From: Planctomycetota bacterium
Lineage (GTDB): Bacteria > Planctomycetota > Planctomycetia > Isosphaerales > Isosphaeraceae
Direction of reading: 5' to 3'
Assembly (NCBI GenBank): GCA_028291545.1
Contig: JAQGHR010000029.1
Location: 1 to 53,085 of the forward strand
DNA length: 53,085 bases
The position numbers were made by a program, and so were the translations under genes. This document shows positions 8,781 through 18,283 of this stretch, in pieces (the first letter of the stretch is position 1; every line of letters starts with the position of its first letter). The notes beneath the pieces were generated by a model. The model had not been told where the DNA came from. It ran no database searches and was given only the letters and a program-made list of their open reading frames with translations.

Positions 8781-9205
8781 GCTCGACCCAACCCATACCC
8801 TGAAGACAGCCTCGCGAATCGCTGGGCAGGTGGCATTGACAGGCCACCCTCTCCGATCCCAATGCCACATTCCCGCTCGTGCTGATATAGGGCGACGAAG
8901 TAGATTTAACCGATATCCTCCCCCTATCTTTCCCGTTTCCCTTGATCCATCGGAACCGGGCACAGTAGTTGCTTGATAATTTACATGAGTTATTTGGGTC
9001 GAGCTTGATCGAACCCTCGCCATCCCTGGCAACTTCATGAAGGTCGGCATGGCCCACATTCACAAATTGACTCGCACAACTCTTCCGTAAGGCTCGAAGC
9101 ATAGATTAGCGGCCAGTTTGATGTGGGAATTCGCTCCAACCGGTCAGGGACCGTGGGTGGAGTTAAGCGAGTTTGTGGGCTCATACAAATGTAAGGGAGT
9201 CCGCG
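8781..9205. other. Intergenic stretch with a doubtful small minus-strand frame
   Basis: The stretch is less GC-rich than its surroundings. A minus-strand open frame (8767-9102, 111 codons, cysteine-containing, ending …GMGWVEPPGG) crosses it. It has no ribosome-binding site and no recognised family, so it is not called as a gene. The promoter of the glycine-rich gene that starts at 9206 should lie here. Confidence 0.4.
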
Positions 9206-11113
9206 ATGCGTCGTTACATCTGCTCGATTTTCGCAACAAGCGCGGTCTTGATCTTTGCCCTCGCCAGCGATCCTATCATGGCCCATGGCGCGGGTGGTCG
9301 TGGAGGCGGTGGCGGTGGTCGCGGCGGTGGCGGCGGTGGAGGTCGTGCCGGGGGAGGCGTTTCTCGTGGCGGCGGTGGTGGAGGCTACCGCGGCGGCTCT
9401 GCGATGCGTGCTCCTGCCATGCGTGCCCCGGCCATGCGAGCGCCAGCCATGCGTGCTCCGGCCATGCGGGCCCCCGCGATGGCGGCGCGTCCTGGTAACA
9501 ACTTCGCCGCGGCGCGTAACTTTCAGCCAGGCCGAGCTCCTGTTGCAGGGATGCCGGGCCGAGCGGCTCTTGGCGCACGTTCGCCGATTGCGGCCTCTGG
9601 CGTCCGCCCGGGCGCGAACAATTTCCGGAGTTTTGGCAACGCCGGCCTCGCCGGTGCGAACCGAAACTTTGGCAACGCCGGCTTCGCGGGGGCCAATCGA
9701 AGCTTCGGCAACGCCGGCTTTGCGGGCGGCAATCGCATCAATAACTTCAACAACGTCAACCGCGTCGTGAACCGTCCGAGCTTCAACAATCTCGGTGGTG
9801 GATACGGAGGATATGCGCGGAGCTTCGGTGGGTATAACCGGGGTTATGGCGGGCTCGGGTACGGTGGGTACAACCGGGGCTACGGAGGGTTCGGATACGG
9901 CGGGTATAATCGGGGCTACGGAGGGCTCGGATACGGCGGTTACGGATTGGGCGGGTTCGGGTATGGCCTGGGCGGACTTGGCTTTCCGCTTGGTCTTCTC
10001 CTCGGCTCTAGCCTGGGCGGGTACGGAGGATACGGCGGCTACGGGGGATATGGGGGATATGGGGGATATGGCCTTGGCGGCTATGGAGGATATGGGGGAG
10101 GCGGTTACAGTTCCTGGGGCTATCCGTCGTATGGATACGGTTACGGGGGCTCGGGGTATGGGCTCGATACGAGCAGCCTCTACACGTACGGCTATTTGCC
10201 CTATTCAAACCCCTATGCCTCGTATGCTTCGACAAGTGCCGTGACGGTGCCGTTCGACTATTCTCAGCCGATCAATACTGTGAGCGCGGCACCTGCGCAA
10301 TCGGCGGCGGACGAGGCGGCGGCGCTCTTTGCTGCGGCCCGCGACTCGTTCAAGGCCGGCAACATCGCGCTGGCCTTGCAACAGGCCGACAGCGCCCTGG
10401 CGCTGAACCCCAACGACACGTCGTTGCACGAATTCCGGGCGCTTTGCCTGTTCGCCCTCGGGCGATTTGACGAGGCCGCCACGCTCCTGTACGCGGTCCT
10501 GTCGGTCGGACCGGGTTGGGACTGGCCGACGCTCATCGGTCTTTACCCGAATGTCGATGTGTACACGGCCCAACTACGCGCCCTGGAGGCGTACACGCAG
10601 GCCAACCCGCGATCCTCGTCGAGCCGGTTCGTGCTGGCCTACCATTACCTGACGGGTGGGCATGGCGAGGCCGCCGCGAATGAACTCAGGCAGGTGGTCG
10701 CGCTCAAGCCGGGTGACACGCTCTCCGCGAAGCTCCTCGCCCAGCTTCAGCCGCCGCCTCCAGTTGTGCCGGGTATCACGGGCAACCAGCCGCCCGCCGC
10801 GGCCGTCGCGCCCACGAGCACCACGCTCCCCGAGGGAGCGACTTTGTCGGGCACATGGACGGCGCATCCGACCGCCGACAACGCGGTCGTCCTGACGATC
10901 CAGCCCGGCGGCGCGTTCAACTGGCAGTTCAACGCGAAGGGTCAGACCCGGCAGTTCGCCGGCACCTCGACCTTCGGCAACGGCATCCTCACGCTGGCTC
11001 CTGAGAAAATGCCGCCCATCGTCGGTCGCCTGAATTGGACCGATGTCAATCACATGACTTTCCGCATCATCGGCGACACCTCGGACACGCCCGGGCTGAG
11101 CTTCTCCAAGTAA
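9206..11113 (+). CDS. Secreted Gly-rich repeat protein with TPR and C-terminal beta domain (paralogue 1)
   Basis: The start at 9206 follows AAGGGAG and opens a signal peptide (MRRYICSIFATSAVLIFALA…). The mature N-terminal half is low-complexity: a Gly/Arg tract, tandem MRAPA units, repeats of FGN-AGFAGANR type, and long YGGYNRGYGG repeats with a hydrophobic GLGFPLGLLLGSSLGG island. Residues ~370-540 form TPR-like helices (DEAAALFAAARDSFKAGN, ALALNPND, …VLSVGPGWDWPTLIG). The last ~85 residues form a beta-rich domain (LSGTWTAHP…GLSFSK). The TPR and beta parts match the protein at 18660-20507 closely, but their repeat regions differ. The likely role is a surface or periplasmic scaffold; no catalytic motif is seen. 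A strong hairpin follows the stop codon. Confidence 0.85.
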   Translation: MRRYICSIFATSAVLIFALASDPIMAHGAGGRGGGGGGRGGGGGGGRAGGGVSRGGGGGGYRGGSAMRAPAMRAPAMRAPAMRAPAMRAPAMAARPGNNFAAARNFQPGRAPVAGMPGRAALGARSPIAASGVRPGANNFRSFGNAGLAGANRNFGNAGFAGANRSFGNAGFAGGNRINNFNNVNRVVNRPSFNNLGGGYGGYARSFGGYNRGYGGLGYGGYNRGYGGFGYGGYNRGYGGLGYGGYGLGGFGYGLGGLGFPLGLLLGSSLGGYGGYGGYGGYGGYGGYGLGGYGGYGGGGYSSWGYPSYGYGYGGSGYGLDTSSLYTYGYLPYSNPYASYASTSAVTVPFDYSQPINTVSAAPAQSAADEAAALFAAARDSFKAGNIALALQQADSALALNPNDTSLHEFRALCLFALGRFDEAATLLYAVLSVGPGWDWPTLIGLYPNVDVYTAQLRALEAYTQANPRSSSSRFVLAYHYLTGGHGEAAANELRQVVALKPGDTLSAKLLAQLQPPPPVVPGITGNQPPAAAVAPTSTTLPEGATLSGTWTAHPTADNAVVLTIQPGGAFNWQFNAKGQTRQFAGTSTFGNGILTLAPEKMPPIVGRLNWTDVNHMTFRIIGDTSDTPGLSFSK

Positions 11114-11144
11114 GCGACGACGTGTCAGGTCAATCCCGAGCACC

Positions 11145-11180
11145 CCGGAACCTTCTCCACTCGCTGGACGAAGGTTCCGG
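11145..11180 (+). terminator. Rho-independent-type terminator after the Gly-rich/TPR gene
   Basis: Perfect 11-bp stem, CCGGAACCTTC (11145-11155) paired with GAAGGTTCCGG (11170-11180), with a 14-base loop, 31 bases after the stop codon. It is followed by TCGTTT, a weak T-run. It lies between convergent genes and may also act on the porin gene. Confidence 0.7.
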
Positions 11181-11227
11181 TCGTTTACCGAGGCCGTGCA
11201 GGCTGATTGCCGCCTGCCCGGCCCGTT

Positions 11228-12586
11228 TCACTGCTCAGCCTGAGCGAGGGCCGCGGGCTGGGCCCGGGTTGGCGGCTCTCCCGATGGGCGATTGTTTCCG
11301 AACTGGATGTTCAGGCCGAATATGATCGAGTCAAGTTGGGTGTCGAATTTGGAGAATGCTCCCGTCTCCTCGACGATATTGCCCTGGATCGAGTTGCGGA
11401 AGCCGTGGACGTAGGCGCTGGAGAGCGTAATGTCGTCCGTCAGCTTGAACGAGGCACCGAACGAGAGGGTGTGCTGGATGATCCCGGGGAGCTGGGCGTT
11501 GAAGAGGGTCCCCTCCGCGGGGATCGGGTTCGTGTTGAACAGATAGCCGGCACGGAGCGTGAGCTTGTCGGTCAGGGCATACTGGCCACCGGTCGCCACC
11601 GCGAACACGCCCCGCCAGCCCAGGCCGCCGTCGCGGACCGACTGGCCGAAGAGGGCCGCGTTGGCGTAATCCATGTACCGCAGGTCGACGTCGATCAGGG
11701 CCCGATCAATCCCCTTGTAGGCGACGCCCCAGGAATAAATCGCCGGGATCTGGGCCTGCACGCCGATGCGGCGGGGAGACAGGTCGGGATTGGCCGAGTT
11801 GAAGCCCCAGCGCTCCTGCCAGACGGGGCTCTTGTACGAGAACCCCAGGTTCCAGTTCTCGCTCAGCTCGAACAGGCCGCCGATCTGGAACCCTCCCCCC
11901 CAGAACGGACGCGAATTCGTCGCCGCCGGGAAGGTGGACAACACCCCGCCCGGGCTCTTCGGCCCCGGCGCAAAGAAGGCGGGGCTCAGCGACATGGAAC
12001 CCGAGGTGATCACGGGGCCGCCGCCGATCGAAAGCCGGTCGCTTATGCGATAGGACGCCATCGGGTTGAGCGCCAGGAAGGACGCATTCGCATAAATCGG
12101 CCCAAATCCGAACGTGCGCGGCAACTGCCGTGGGGCCAGGAGCGGGATCGAGGGGTTGCCGGCGTAGTTGACGTTGCCGCCGACGAAGCCGAAGACCCCG
12201 AGCCCGAACGTGATGGGGGAATCGTCCGCGAGCCGGAAGGCCACGCCGGTTGCCAGGTTGGGGATCACGCCGCTGTCGCTGCGCGATGTGCCGGAGCGAC
12301 CCCGGAGGGGCAGGATGCCGTTGATGGAGCCCGCCGGTAAGCTCGTCGTGAGGTGAGTGCTGGGGATGATCAGTTCGGAGCCGAGGAGGAATTCGTTGCG
12401 CTGCAGGCCGCTCAGGTTGGCCGGGTTCCAGTAGGTGGAGCCGAAGTCCACGGGGGCGGCCGTCGACGCCCCGGCCATCGCCCGGTTGATCGGCCCCGCT
12501 CCCGGCGCGATGATCCCCTGCGCCATCGCGGAGGCGGAGCAAACGGCAAGAATCGCCAGGGCGGCGGCCGTTCGAGCGTAATTCAT
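11228..12586 (-). CDS. FadL/OmpP1/TodX-type outer-membrane transporter
   Basis: 452 residues with a signal peptide (MNYARTAAALAILAVCSASAMA). AGGTAGGG lies upstream of the ATG. The mature N-terminus (GPINRAMAGASTAAPVDFGSTYWNPANLSG) is the hallmark FadL start: a plug segment with the …A.A.D.ST.YWNPAGL motif. The rest has the alternating aromatic strands expected of a 14-stranded barrel (e.g. WNLGFSYKSPVWQ, LTLRAGYLFNTNPIP, LSFGASFKLTDDITLSSAYVHGF). The last barrel strand, DSIIFGLNIQFG, is followed by a short Pro/Ala/Gln tail that is unusual because most barrels end on an aromatic residue. FadL proteins let hydrophobic compounds such as fatty acids or aromatics cross the outer membrane; the substrate here is unknown. 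It supports a diderm envelope. Confidence 0.9.
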   Translation of the reverse strand: MNYARTAAALAILAVCSASAMAQGIIAPGAGPINRAMAGASTAAPVDFGSTYWNPANLSGLQRNEFLLGSELIIPSTHLTTSLPAGSINGILPLRGRSGTSRSDSGVIPNLATGVAFRLADDSPITFGLGVFGFVGGNVNYAGNPSIPLLAPRQLPRTFGFGPIYANASFLALNPMASYRISDRLSIGGGPVITSGSMSLSPAFFAPGPKSPGGVLSTFPAATNSRPFWGGGFQIGGLFELSENWNLGFSYKSPVWQERWGFNSANPDLSPRRIGVQAQIPAIYSWGVAYKGIDRALIDVDLRYMDYANAALFGQSVRDGGLGWRGVFAVATGGQYALTDKLTLRAGYLFNTNPIPAEGTLFNAQLPGIIQHTLSFGASFKLTDDITLSSAYVHGFRNSIQGNIVEETGAFSKFDTQLDSIIFGLNIQFGNNRPSGEPPTRAQPAALAQAEQ

Positions 12587-12888
12587 GCGAACCCTACCTC
12601 GGAACCGGGGCGATCTTGCATTCTGTGACGAATTTATCGGTCAGAGGGGTGCGTCGACGTGATCCGCAAGATCGGTCAAACCCGGATATCTTTCCGAACC
12701 CTCGTAGACCGGCTCCCCGATCGCTGGGCGCGGCCCGTCGCCGGCCCGGTACCTCGGGCCTCCCGGCCTGATCGTTCCGACCGTCGCTTCCGCCGCGACT
12801 CTCCCGGGGCGACATCGAAACTTGAGTCATAGGCGGCGCCATCGCGCATAATTCATCGCGGAATCTCACAATAGCCTGAGGTCTTGCC
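12587..12888. other. Divergent intergenic region
   Basis: About 300 bases between two divergently transcribed genes. It should hold both promoters. No gene, repeat or clear operator was seen. Confidence 0.4.
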
Positions 12889-13599
12889 ATGATCGCCCCG
12901 ACGCGCCTCCGATCCGCGGCGCTCGCTGCGTTCCTCTTGGCGGGGTTCTCGGCCTCGTCGGCGCGGGCGGGCGAGCACTATTTCGTGCTGATCTTCGGGT
13001 CGCAGTCGTCGCCGAAGGTGCTCAGCCGCACGCACACATGGGCGACGTTCGTGAAGGCCGTTGGCGAAGGGCCTGATCTCTCGACCTATGCGCTGGAGGT
13101 CAACACCATCAGTTGGCTGCCCGCGTCGCTGGATGTGCGGGTCTGGAACCCGAGGCCCGAGAAGGGCGTGAACTTCGAGCTTCGGCAGACGCTCAACTAC
13201 GTCTATTCCGAGGGCGAGAGTGTCACGATGTGGGGACCGTTCGTCATCGGCAAGCCCATCTACGAACGGTCGGTACGGGTGCGGCAGGTCGCCGAGAGCG
13301 GGGCCGCGCAATATCGGGCGATCAGCAACAGCTATGACATGCTCATTAGTGACTGTATCCACGCCGTGGCGGCCGTCGACCCCGTGCTCGGCCGGAGCCA
13401 CTACCCCCTGATCCGGATCGGCAAGCCCGCCAGCCGCTACATCGCGCGCCAGATCATGACCCGAAGCCTCTTCGATCAGTATCAGTACGACAACTCGTGG
13501 CTGATCGCCAGGCTCGGACTCTGCCGCTATCCGATTCAAGTCGTGGCACCCCGGGCGATCCCCAAGCGCGGCTGCGTGCTGTGTAAGCTCCCCGATTAG
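12889..13599 (+). CDS. Secreted planctomycete Cys-His protein of unknown function
   Basis: 236 residues. GAGG lies upstream of the ATG and a signal peptide covers residues 1-28. The protein follows a pattern I recognise from secreted planctomycete proteins without known function: HYFVLIFGSQ, a THTWATFVK segment (His49), TISWLPASLDVRVW, WGPFVIGKPIYERS, SDCIHAVAAVD (Cys156, His158), an HYPLIRIGKPASRYI segment (His171), and a C-terminal LGLCRYPIQVV. The spaced His and Cys-x-His residues could form the catalytic pair of a circularly permuted papain-like (NlpC/YiiX-like) hydrolase, but this is a guess from residue order. A strong hairpin lies 58 bases after the stop. Confidence 0.75.
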   Translation: MIAPTRLRSAALAAFLLAGFSASSARAGEHYFVLIFGSQSSPKVLSRTHTWATFVKAVGEGPDLSTYALEVNTISWLPASLDVRVWNPRPEKGVNFELRQTLNYVYSEGESVTMWGPFVIGKPIYERSVRVRQVAESGAAQYRAISNSYDMLISDCIHAVAAVDPVLGRSHYPLIRIGKPASRYIARQIMTRSLFDQYQYDNSWLIARLGLCRYPIQVVAPRAIPKRGCVLCKLPD

Positions 13600-13656
13600 A
13601 ATCGTTTCCGCATGAAAACGGCGGATTCCTGGTGGGCCGGCCCGTGATGTGGAGAT

Positions 13657-13680
13657 CCGCGCCGGGGCAACCCGGCGCGG
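13657..13680. terminator. Bidirectional hairpin terminator
   Basis: Perfect 10-bp stem CCGCGCCGGG / CCCGGCGCGG with a GCAA tetraloop, lying between two converging genes that end at 13599 (plus) and 13696 (minus). There is no T-run. The position and the very stable stem support termination in both directions. Confidence 0.65.
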
Positions 13681-13695
13681 CGTCGAACTCCTCCA

Positions 13696-16119
13696 TTACT
13701 TCAACTCGATCGTCACCTTGCTGATCTTGCCGGTGAACCTGTTGTCGCCCTGCTTGTAGTCGTCGGTCACCGGCGTCTCGCCATCAAGGCCGACATCCGC
13801 GCCTTCGTCGGCCGAGAAGATGTACCCTTGCGTCTTGTCGATGCGTCCCTCGGCGACCTTCTCGCCGTTGACGAAGATCGTGCCCTTGCCGCCCTTACCC
13901 GGACCGCCGCCGTCGTAGGTGAATTCGAAACGGACCGTCACCTTGCCCTCGGGAAGCGGCGTGGGGGCGGCGACCCTGGACGAGCTGAGGCCGAGGTAGT
14001 TGTAGGCGTATGCCGGCTTGCCATCCTTGACGTAGAGGCTCCATCCGCCGAATCGCCCCGCCTGGGACAGGATCACGCCGTTGGCGCCCCCTTTCGGGAC
14101 CTGGACCTCGGCCGTGATGGTGTGCGACCTGTTCTTGGCGTTGATGAAGACGTTCTCCGTCATCCCCAGCATGCCCTCGTAGACCGTGAGCGAGGTGCGG
14201 CCCGCCATCAGGTCGGGACGCCCGGCGAGGGCGGCGTTCGTACGCTCGATCGCGCGATCATCGAGCGGCAAGACGTGGTTCTTGATCGCTTCCTTCAGGA
14301 AAAGCGCCTGCAACTCCTTGAGCTTCTCGGGTTGCTTCGCGGCCAGGTCGTTCGCCGAGCTGAAGTCCTCGTCGACGTGGTAAAGCTCCCACCTGTCTTC
14401 GAGGAGCGGGTGCCGCGGCGTCATCTCCCAGGCGGCGCGGTGGACGGTGTGGGCCAGCCAGTCGTCGTGGTAGATGCCGCGGTTGCCGAAGATCTCGAAG
14501 TACTGCGTCCTGTGCCGGTCTTTCGCCTTCGCGTCGGCGAACGTGTAGAGCATGCTCACGCCCTCGATGGGCGTCTGGGGCGTGGAGTTGACCACCTTGG
14601 GTTCGGGCAGTCCGGCCGCTTCGAGGATCGTCGGCGCGATGTCGATGACGTGGTGCCACTGCGAGCGGACCTCGCCCCTGGCCGCGATCCCCTTGGGCCA
14701 GTGAACCACCATGCCGTTGCGGGTGCCGCCGTAGCTGCCGGCGACCTGCTTCGTCCAGGTGAACGGCGCATCGCCGGCCACGGCCCAGCCGGCGGCGTAG
14801 TGGCCGTAGGAGTTCGGGCCGCCAAGCTCGTCGATCCGCTTGAGGATCTCCGCGACCGTCTCGGGGACGCCGTTGAAATAGGTCGCTTCATTGAACAGGC
14901 CGTTCATGGTGCCTTCGCCGCTCGCGCCGTTGTCGCCGACGATGTAGAAGACGAGCGTGTTGTCCAGTTGGCCCAGATCCTCGATGGCCTGGATGACGCG
15001 GCCGACCTCGGCGTCGGCGTATTCGCCGAAGCCGGCGAAGACCTCCATCTGGCGGGCGAAGAGCGTCTTCTCGTCGGCGCTGAGCTTGTCCCAATCCTTG
15101 ATGGCCTCGGGCTTGGGCGCGAGCTTGGTGCCGGCGGGGACGACGCCGAGCTTGATCTGGCGCGCCAGCGTCTCCTCGCGGACCTTGTCCCATCCCTGAT
15201 CGAACTGGCCCTTGTACCTGGCGATCCACTCCTTGGGGACGTGGTGAGGCGCGTGCGTGGCCCCCGGCGCGAAGTAGGTGAAGAACGGCTTATCCGGCGT
15301 CAGCGCTTTCTGGGAGTTCGTCCACTTGATCGCCTGGTTGGCGAGGTCCGTCATCAGATGATAGTTCGGGTCCTTCGGCACCTCGATGCGGGTCATGTCC
15401 TCGTAGATCGCCGGGGACCACTGGTTCGCCTCGCCGCCGATGAATCCGTAGAACTTGTCGAACCCGGAGCGAGTGGGCCAGCGATCGGTCGGGCCGGACG
15501 GGCTCACTTCCCAGGCGGCGGTCTCGTGCGACTTGCCGAAGGCCGCGGTGCTGTAGCCGTTGAGCCGCAGCATCTCGGCGAGGGGCGCGACGCTGTTCGG
15601 CCGTTGCCCGGTCTGGCCGGGGAACGCGGTGGCGGTCTCGGTGATCGAGCCCATGTTGCAGACGTGATGGTTACGGCCGGACAGCAGGGCCGCGCGAGTC
15701 GGCGAGCAGAGCGCCGTGGTGTGGAACTTGTTGTATCTCAGGCCGCCCCTGGCCAATTTGTCCAGCGTCGGCATGTGGATCGGGCCGCCGAAGGCGCTGG
15801 ACTGGCCGAAGCCCATGTCGTCGATCAGCACGATCAGCACGTTCGGGGCCCTGGCCGGGGCCTTGACCTCGAACCGTGGCGGGGCCTTGGCGTTGCGGGC
15901 GTCGAGCGTCGAGATCGGCGCTCGTTTCGGCTCGGGGATTGGCAAGACATCGCGCGGGAGGGGGTTCTCCGTCTCCGAGGCCTTCGTTTCATCGGCGGCC
16001 AGACGCGGTAGCCGGCCGGCGGCGCTGAGCCAGCCGACCAGGACGCCACAGGTCACGGCCAGGATCGCCGACAGATCGGTTCTTCGTCTCACGATTCGAA
16101 CTCCTCGAAGTTTGGACAT
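13696..16119 (-). CDS. Arylsulfatase with C-terminal beta domain
   Basis: A type I sulfatase of about 807 residues. It starts with an N-terminal membrane-anchor or signal segment (residues ~16-36). The sulfatase core starts at ~92 (APNVLIVLIDDMGFGQSS), with the Asp pair DD for calcium. The formylglycine motif is C138-S-P-T-R-A-A-L-L-S-G. More core motifs follow (THAPHHVPKEW, VVHWPKGI, HVIDIAPTILEAAG). The last ~180 residues (from about NVFINAKNRSHTITAEV) form a beta-sandwich resembling laminin-G-like domains. It hydrolyses sulfate esters, probably of sulfated polysaccharides, after Cys138 is converted to formylglycine. The ATG at 16119 was preferred; a GTG at 16164 would add 15 residues. It follows a second sulfatase, with the same orientation and 210 bases between. 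Confidence 0.92.
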   Translation of the reverse strand: MSKLRGVRIVRRRTDLSAILAVTCGVLVGWLSAAGRLPRLAADETKASETENPLPRDVLPIPEPKRAPISTLDARNAKAPPRFEVKAPARAPNVLIVLIDDMGFGQSSAFGGPIHMPTLDKLARGGLRYNKFHTTALCSPTRAALLSGRNHHVCNMGSITETATAFPGQTGQRPNSVAPLAEMLRLNGYSTAAFGKSHETAAWEVSPSGPTDRWPTRSGFDKFYGFIGGEANQWSPAIYEDMTRIEVPKDPNYHLMTDLANQAIKWTNSQKALTPDKPFFTYFAPGATHAPHHVPKEWIARYKGQFDQGWDKVREETLARQIKLGVVPAGTKLAPKPEAIKDWDKLSADEKTLFARQMEVFAGFGEYADAEVGRVIQAIEDLGQLDNTLVFYIVGDNGASGEGTMNGLFNEATYFNGVPETVAEILKRIDELGGPNSYGHYAAGWAVAGDAPFTWTKQVAGSYGGTRNGMVVHWPKGIAARGEVRSQWHHVIDIAPTILEAAGLPEPKVVNSTPQTPIEGVSMLYTFADAKAKDRHRTQYFEIFGNRGIYHDDWLAHTVHRAAWEMTPRHPLLEDRWELYHVDEDFSSANDLAAKQPEKLKELQALFLKEAIKNHVLPLDDRAIERTNAALAGRPDLMAGRTSLTVYEGMLGMTENVFINAKNRSHTITAEVQVPKGGANGVILSQAGRFGGWSLYVKDGKPAYAYNYLGLSSSRVAAPTPLPEGKVTVRFEFTYDGGGPGKGGKGTIFVNGEKVAEGRIDKTQGYIFSADEGADVGLDGETPVTDDYKQGDNRFTGKISKVTIELK

Positions 16120-16329
16120 CCGACAGTCGCTCGGGCTGCACGGGAACGAGCCTCCGCGCGTCACGCGATTCGGCTGCTGGGGCTCATGCGGGTCGAAGCT
16201 CGCGGCGGGGCCGATGTCTTTGTTACCGGGAAGCGGCCCGGCCAGGCGTTCGCACGCGGCCTGTCGTATGTGCGGTCCTCGGGGGCGGCGAACCCGATCG
16301 GCTGGCCGCCCCGAGGGCTCCTGCTGGGA

Positions 16330-18120
16330 TTACTTGGCCGAGTGCGCCTTCATGGCTTCCTCGATCTTCGCCTTGACGGCTTCGAGGTTGAAGCTCGCGC
16401 CCTTCTGCATGGGCGGATAGTCGATGGCGGTCATGGCCAGCTTCCCCACCTCTTCCTGGACGAACACGAACCGCCAGAACTCATACAGGAACCACTCCTG
16501 GAAGAAGCCTTGCGCGCCGTCCAGGGTCCCATTGGCCGGGGTCCCCAGGCGCTCGAAGGGATCGAGGCGCAGGTTCGTGATCGACGGGGCGTCCACCTGG
16601 ACCTTCCCGCCGAGCCAGCCGTTGGGTTGCTCGATGAAGCGGTACTTGAAGTCGTCGATCCGAACCGCACCCAGGGTGCTCTCTCCGAAGTAGAAGATCT
16701 CGTGGCGCTTCGACGGCCCCTTGCCGGTGATCATGTCCGTCTGGTCGTAACTGTCGAGGTGGTTCTTGTAGGTCCGGTCGCCGATCGTCTTGCCCTTCAG
16801 CAGTTCCTCCTTGATGTTCGGGTTGCCGGCGGCGGCGACGAGCGTCGGGAACCAGTCGAGGCCGGAGATGATGCCGTTCTCGACCGTGCCGGCGGGGACG
16901 TGGCCCGGCCAGCGGATCATCGCGGGGGCGCGGAACCCGCCCTCGTAGATCGTGCCCTTCTGTCCCTTGAACGGCGTGTTGCCGCCGTCCGGCCACGTGA
17001 AGGTCTCGGTGCCGTTGTCGGTGGTGAAGATGACGATGGTGTTGTCGTCCTCGCCCATGTCCTTGAGCTTCTGCATCGTCTCGCCGACGATGTCGTCGAG
17101 CTGGGCCATGCCGGCCTCCTGGAGGGACCAGCCGTTCTTCGAGTTCCGCAGCTTCTGGTACTTGTCCGAGAGGTGGGTGACGACGTGCATGCGCGTCGGG
17201 TTGAGCCAGAGGAAGAACGGCTTACCGTCGGCCTTGGCCTTGTCGAGGAACTTGAACGAGAGGTCGCGGATCTCGTCGTCCACGGTCTCCATCCGCTTCG
17301 GGTAGAGCGTGCCGGCGTCCTCGATCTTCTGCTTGCCAACCTTGCCCCACCTTGGCATCACGGTCGCGTCGTCCTTGTCCGTGGCCCACGAGTGGACCAT
17401 GTTGCGCGGACCGACCCGGTTCAGCAGCTCCTGCGGATAGCCGGGGTGCGCGGGGTCTTCCATCGCGTCCAGGTGGTACAGGTAGCCGAAGAACTCGTCG
17501 AACCCGTGGACCGTGGGCAGGAACTCGTTGAGGTCGCCCAGGTGGTTCTTGCCGAACTGCCCGGTGGCGTAGCCCATATCCTTCAGCGCCGTGGCAATCG
17601 TGCAGGCCTCGGCCGGCAACCCGGCTTTGGCCCCGGCCTGGCCGACCGTCGTCATGCCGGTACGCATCGGCAGCTCGCCGGTGATGAACGCCGCGCGGCC
17701 CGCCGTGCAACTCGCCTCGGCGTAGTAATCCGTGAAGAGCATGCCTTCCTTGGCGAGCTTGTCAAGGTTTGGCGTCTTGCCGGCCATCATGCCGCGGTGA
17801 TAGGCGCCGATGTTGAACCAGCCGATATCGTCGCCCATGATGACCACGATGTTCGGCTTCTTCGCGGCGGCGACCGGCCCCGGCTTGACGACGGCCGTGG
17901 TCGTCGTCGCCACGGCCTGGGCCAGGAGCGTGTTCTTGACCGCCCCCTCCGAACAACAGGGGAGCGTCTTGACGCCCTTGCCGGTCGCTTCGGCCTGCTG
18001 TGCGGCCGGCGTTGCCCCGTCGGCTCGCGACGAGGGGCTGAAATCTTTGTGAGCAACGATGAAGCCGAGCAGCGTGCCCAGCCCCACGCAAGCCAATGCT
18101 TGAATTGTCCCGATCTTCAT
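16330..18120 (-). CDS. Arylsulfatase with non-standard C-T-A-G-R maturation motif
   Basis: 596 residues. The start at 18120 is supported by GAGGAG ahead of it and an N-terminal hydrophobic segment (IQALACVGLGTLLGFIVA). The sulfatase core begins at ~88 (KKPNIVVIMGDDIGWFNIG). The maturation site is C138-T-A-G-R-A-A-F-I-T-G, with Ala where most type I sulfatases have Pro; CxAxR is known to be accepted by some formylglycine-generating enzymes. Other core motifs are GYATGQFGKNHLGD, FTTDNGTE, and R-A-P-A-M-I-R-W-P-G-H. The region before the core contains a CC pair (residues 55-56). It lacks the extra beta domain of the adjacent sulfatase. It probably acts in the periplasm on sulfated glycans or small sulfate esters. 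Confidence 0.92.
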   Translation of the reverse strand: MKIGTIQALACVGLGTLLGFIVAHKDFSPSSRADGATPAAQQAEATGKGVKTLPCCSEGAVKNTLLAQAVATTTTAVVKPGPVAAAKKPNIVVIMGDDIGWFNIGAYHRGMMAGKTPNLDKLAKEGMLFTDYYAEASCTAGRAAFITGELPMRTGMTTVGQAGAKAGLPAEACTIATALKDMGYATGQFGKNHLGDLNEFLPTVHGFDEFFGYLYHLDAMEDPAHPGYPQELLNRVGPRNMVHSWATDKDDATVMPRWGKVGKQKIEDAGTLYPKRMETVDDEIRDLSFKFLDKAKADGKPFFLWLNPTRMHVVTHLSDKYQKLRNSKNGWSLQEAGMAQLDDIVGETMQKLKDMGEDDNTIVIFTTDNGTETFTWPDGGNTPFKGQKGTIYEGGFRAPAMIRWPGHVPAGTVENGIISGLDWFPTLVAAAGNPNIKEELLKGKTIGDRTYKNHLDSYDQTDMITGKGPSKRHEIFYFGESTLGAVRIDDFKYRFIEQPNGWLGGKVQVDAPSITNLRLDPFERLGTPANGTLDGAQGFFQEWFLYEFWRFVFVQEEVGKLAMTAIDYPPMQKGASFNLEAVKAKIEEAMKAHSAK

Positions 18121-18283
18121 CTTCCGGAAGCTCCTCGATTGTTGTGGCCAGACGCGACGACACGCCGCGTCTCTGGCACCGAAAACCGGACCGCGTGATC
18201 GGGCGATTATCACCCGGGGTCCCGTGAGCCCGATTGTGGTTGGGAGCGGGGGGCCGTGAGGCTCAGGGGCCATGCCCGACCGG

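Noticed and set aside
8767..9102. Minus-strand 111-codon frame with several cysteines
   Set aside because: No ribosome-binding site, no recognised family, and part of it overlaps a probable hairpin; evidence is too thin to call a gene.
9400..9480. Regular short repeats that could look like a CRISPR array or satellite
   Set aside because: They encode tandem MRAPA units in frame within a signal-peptide protein, with no unique spacers.
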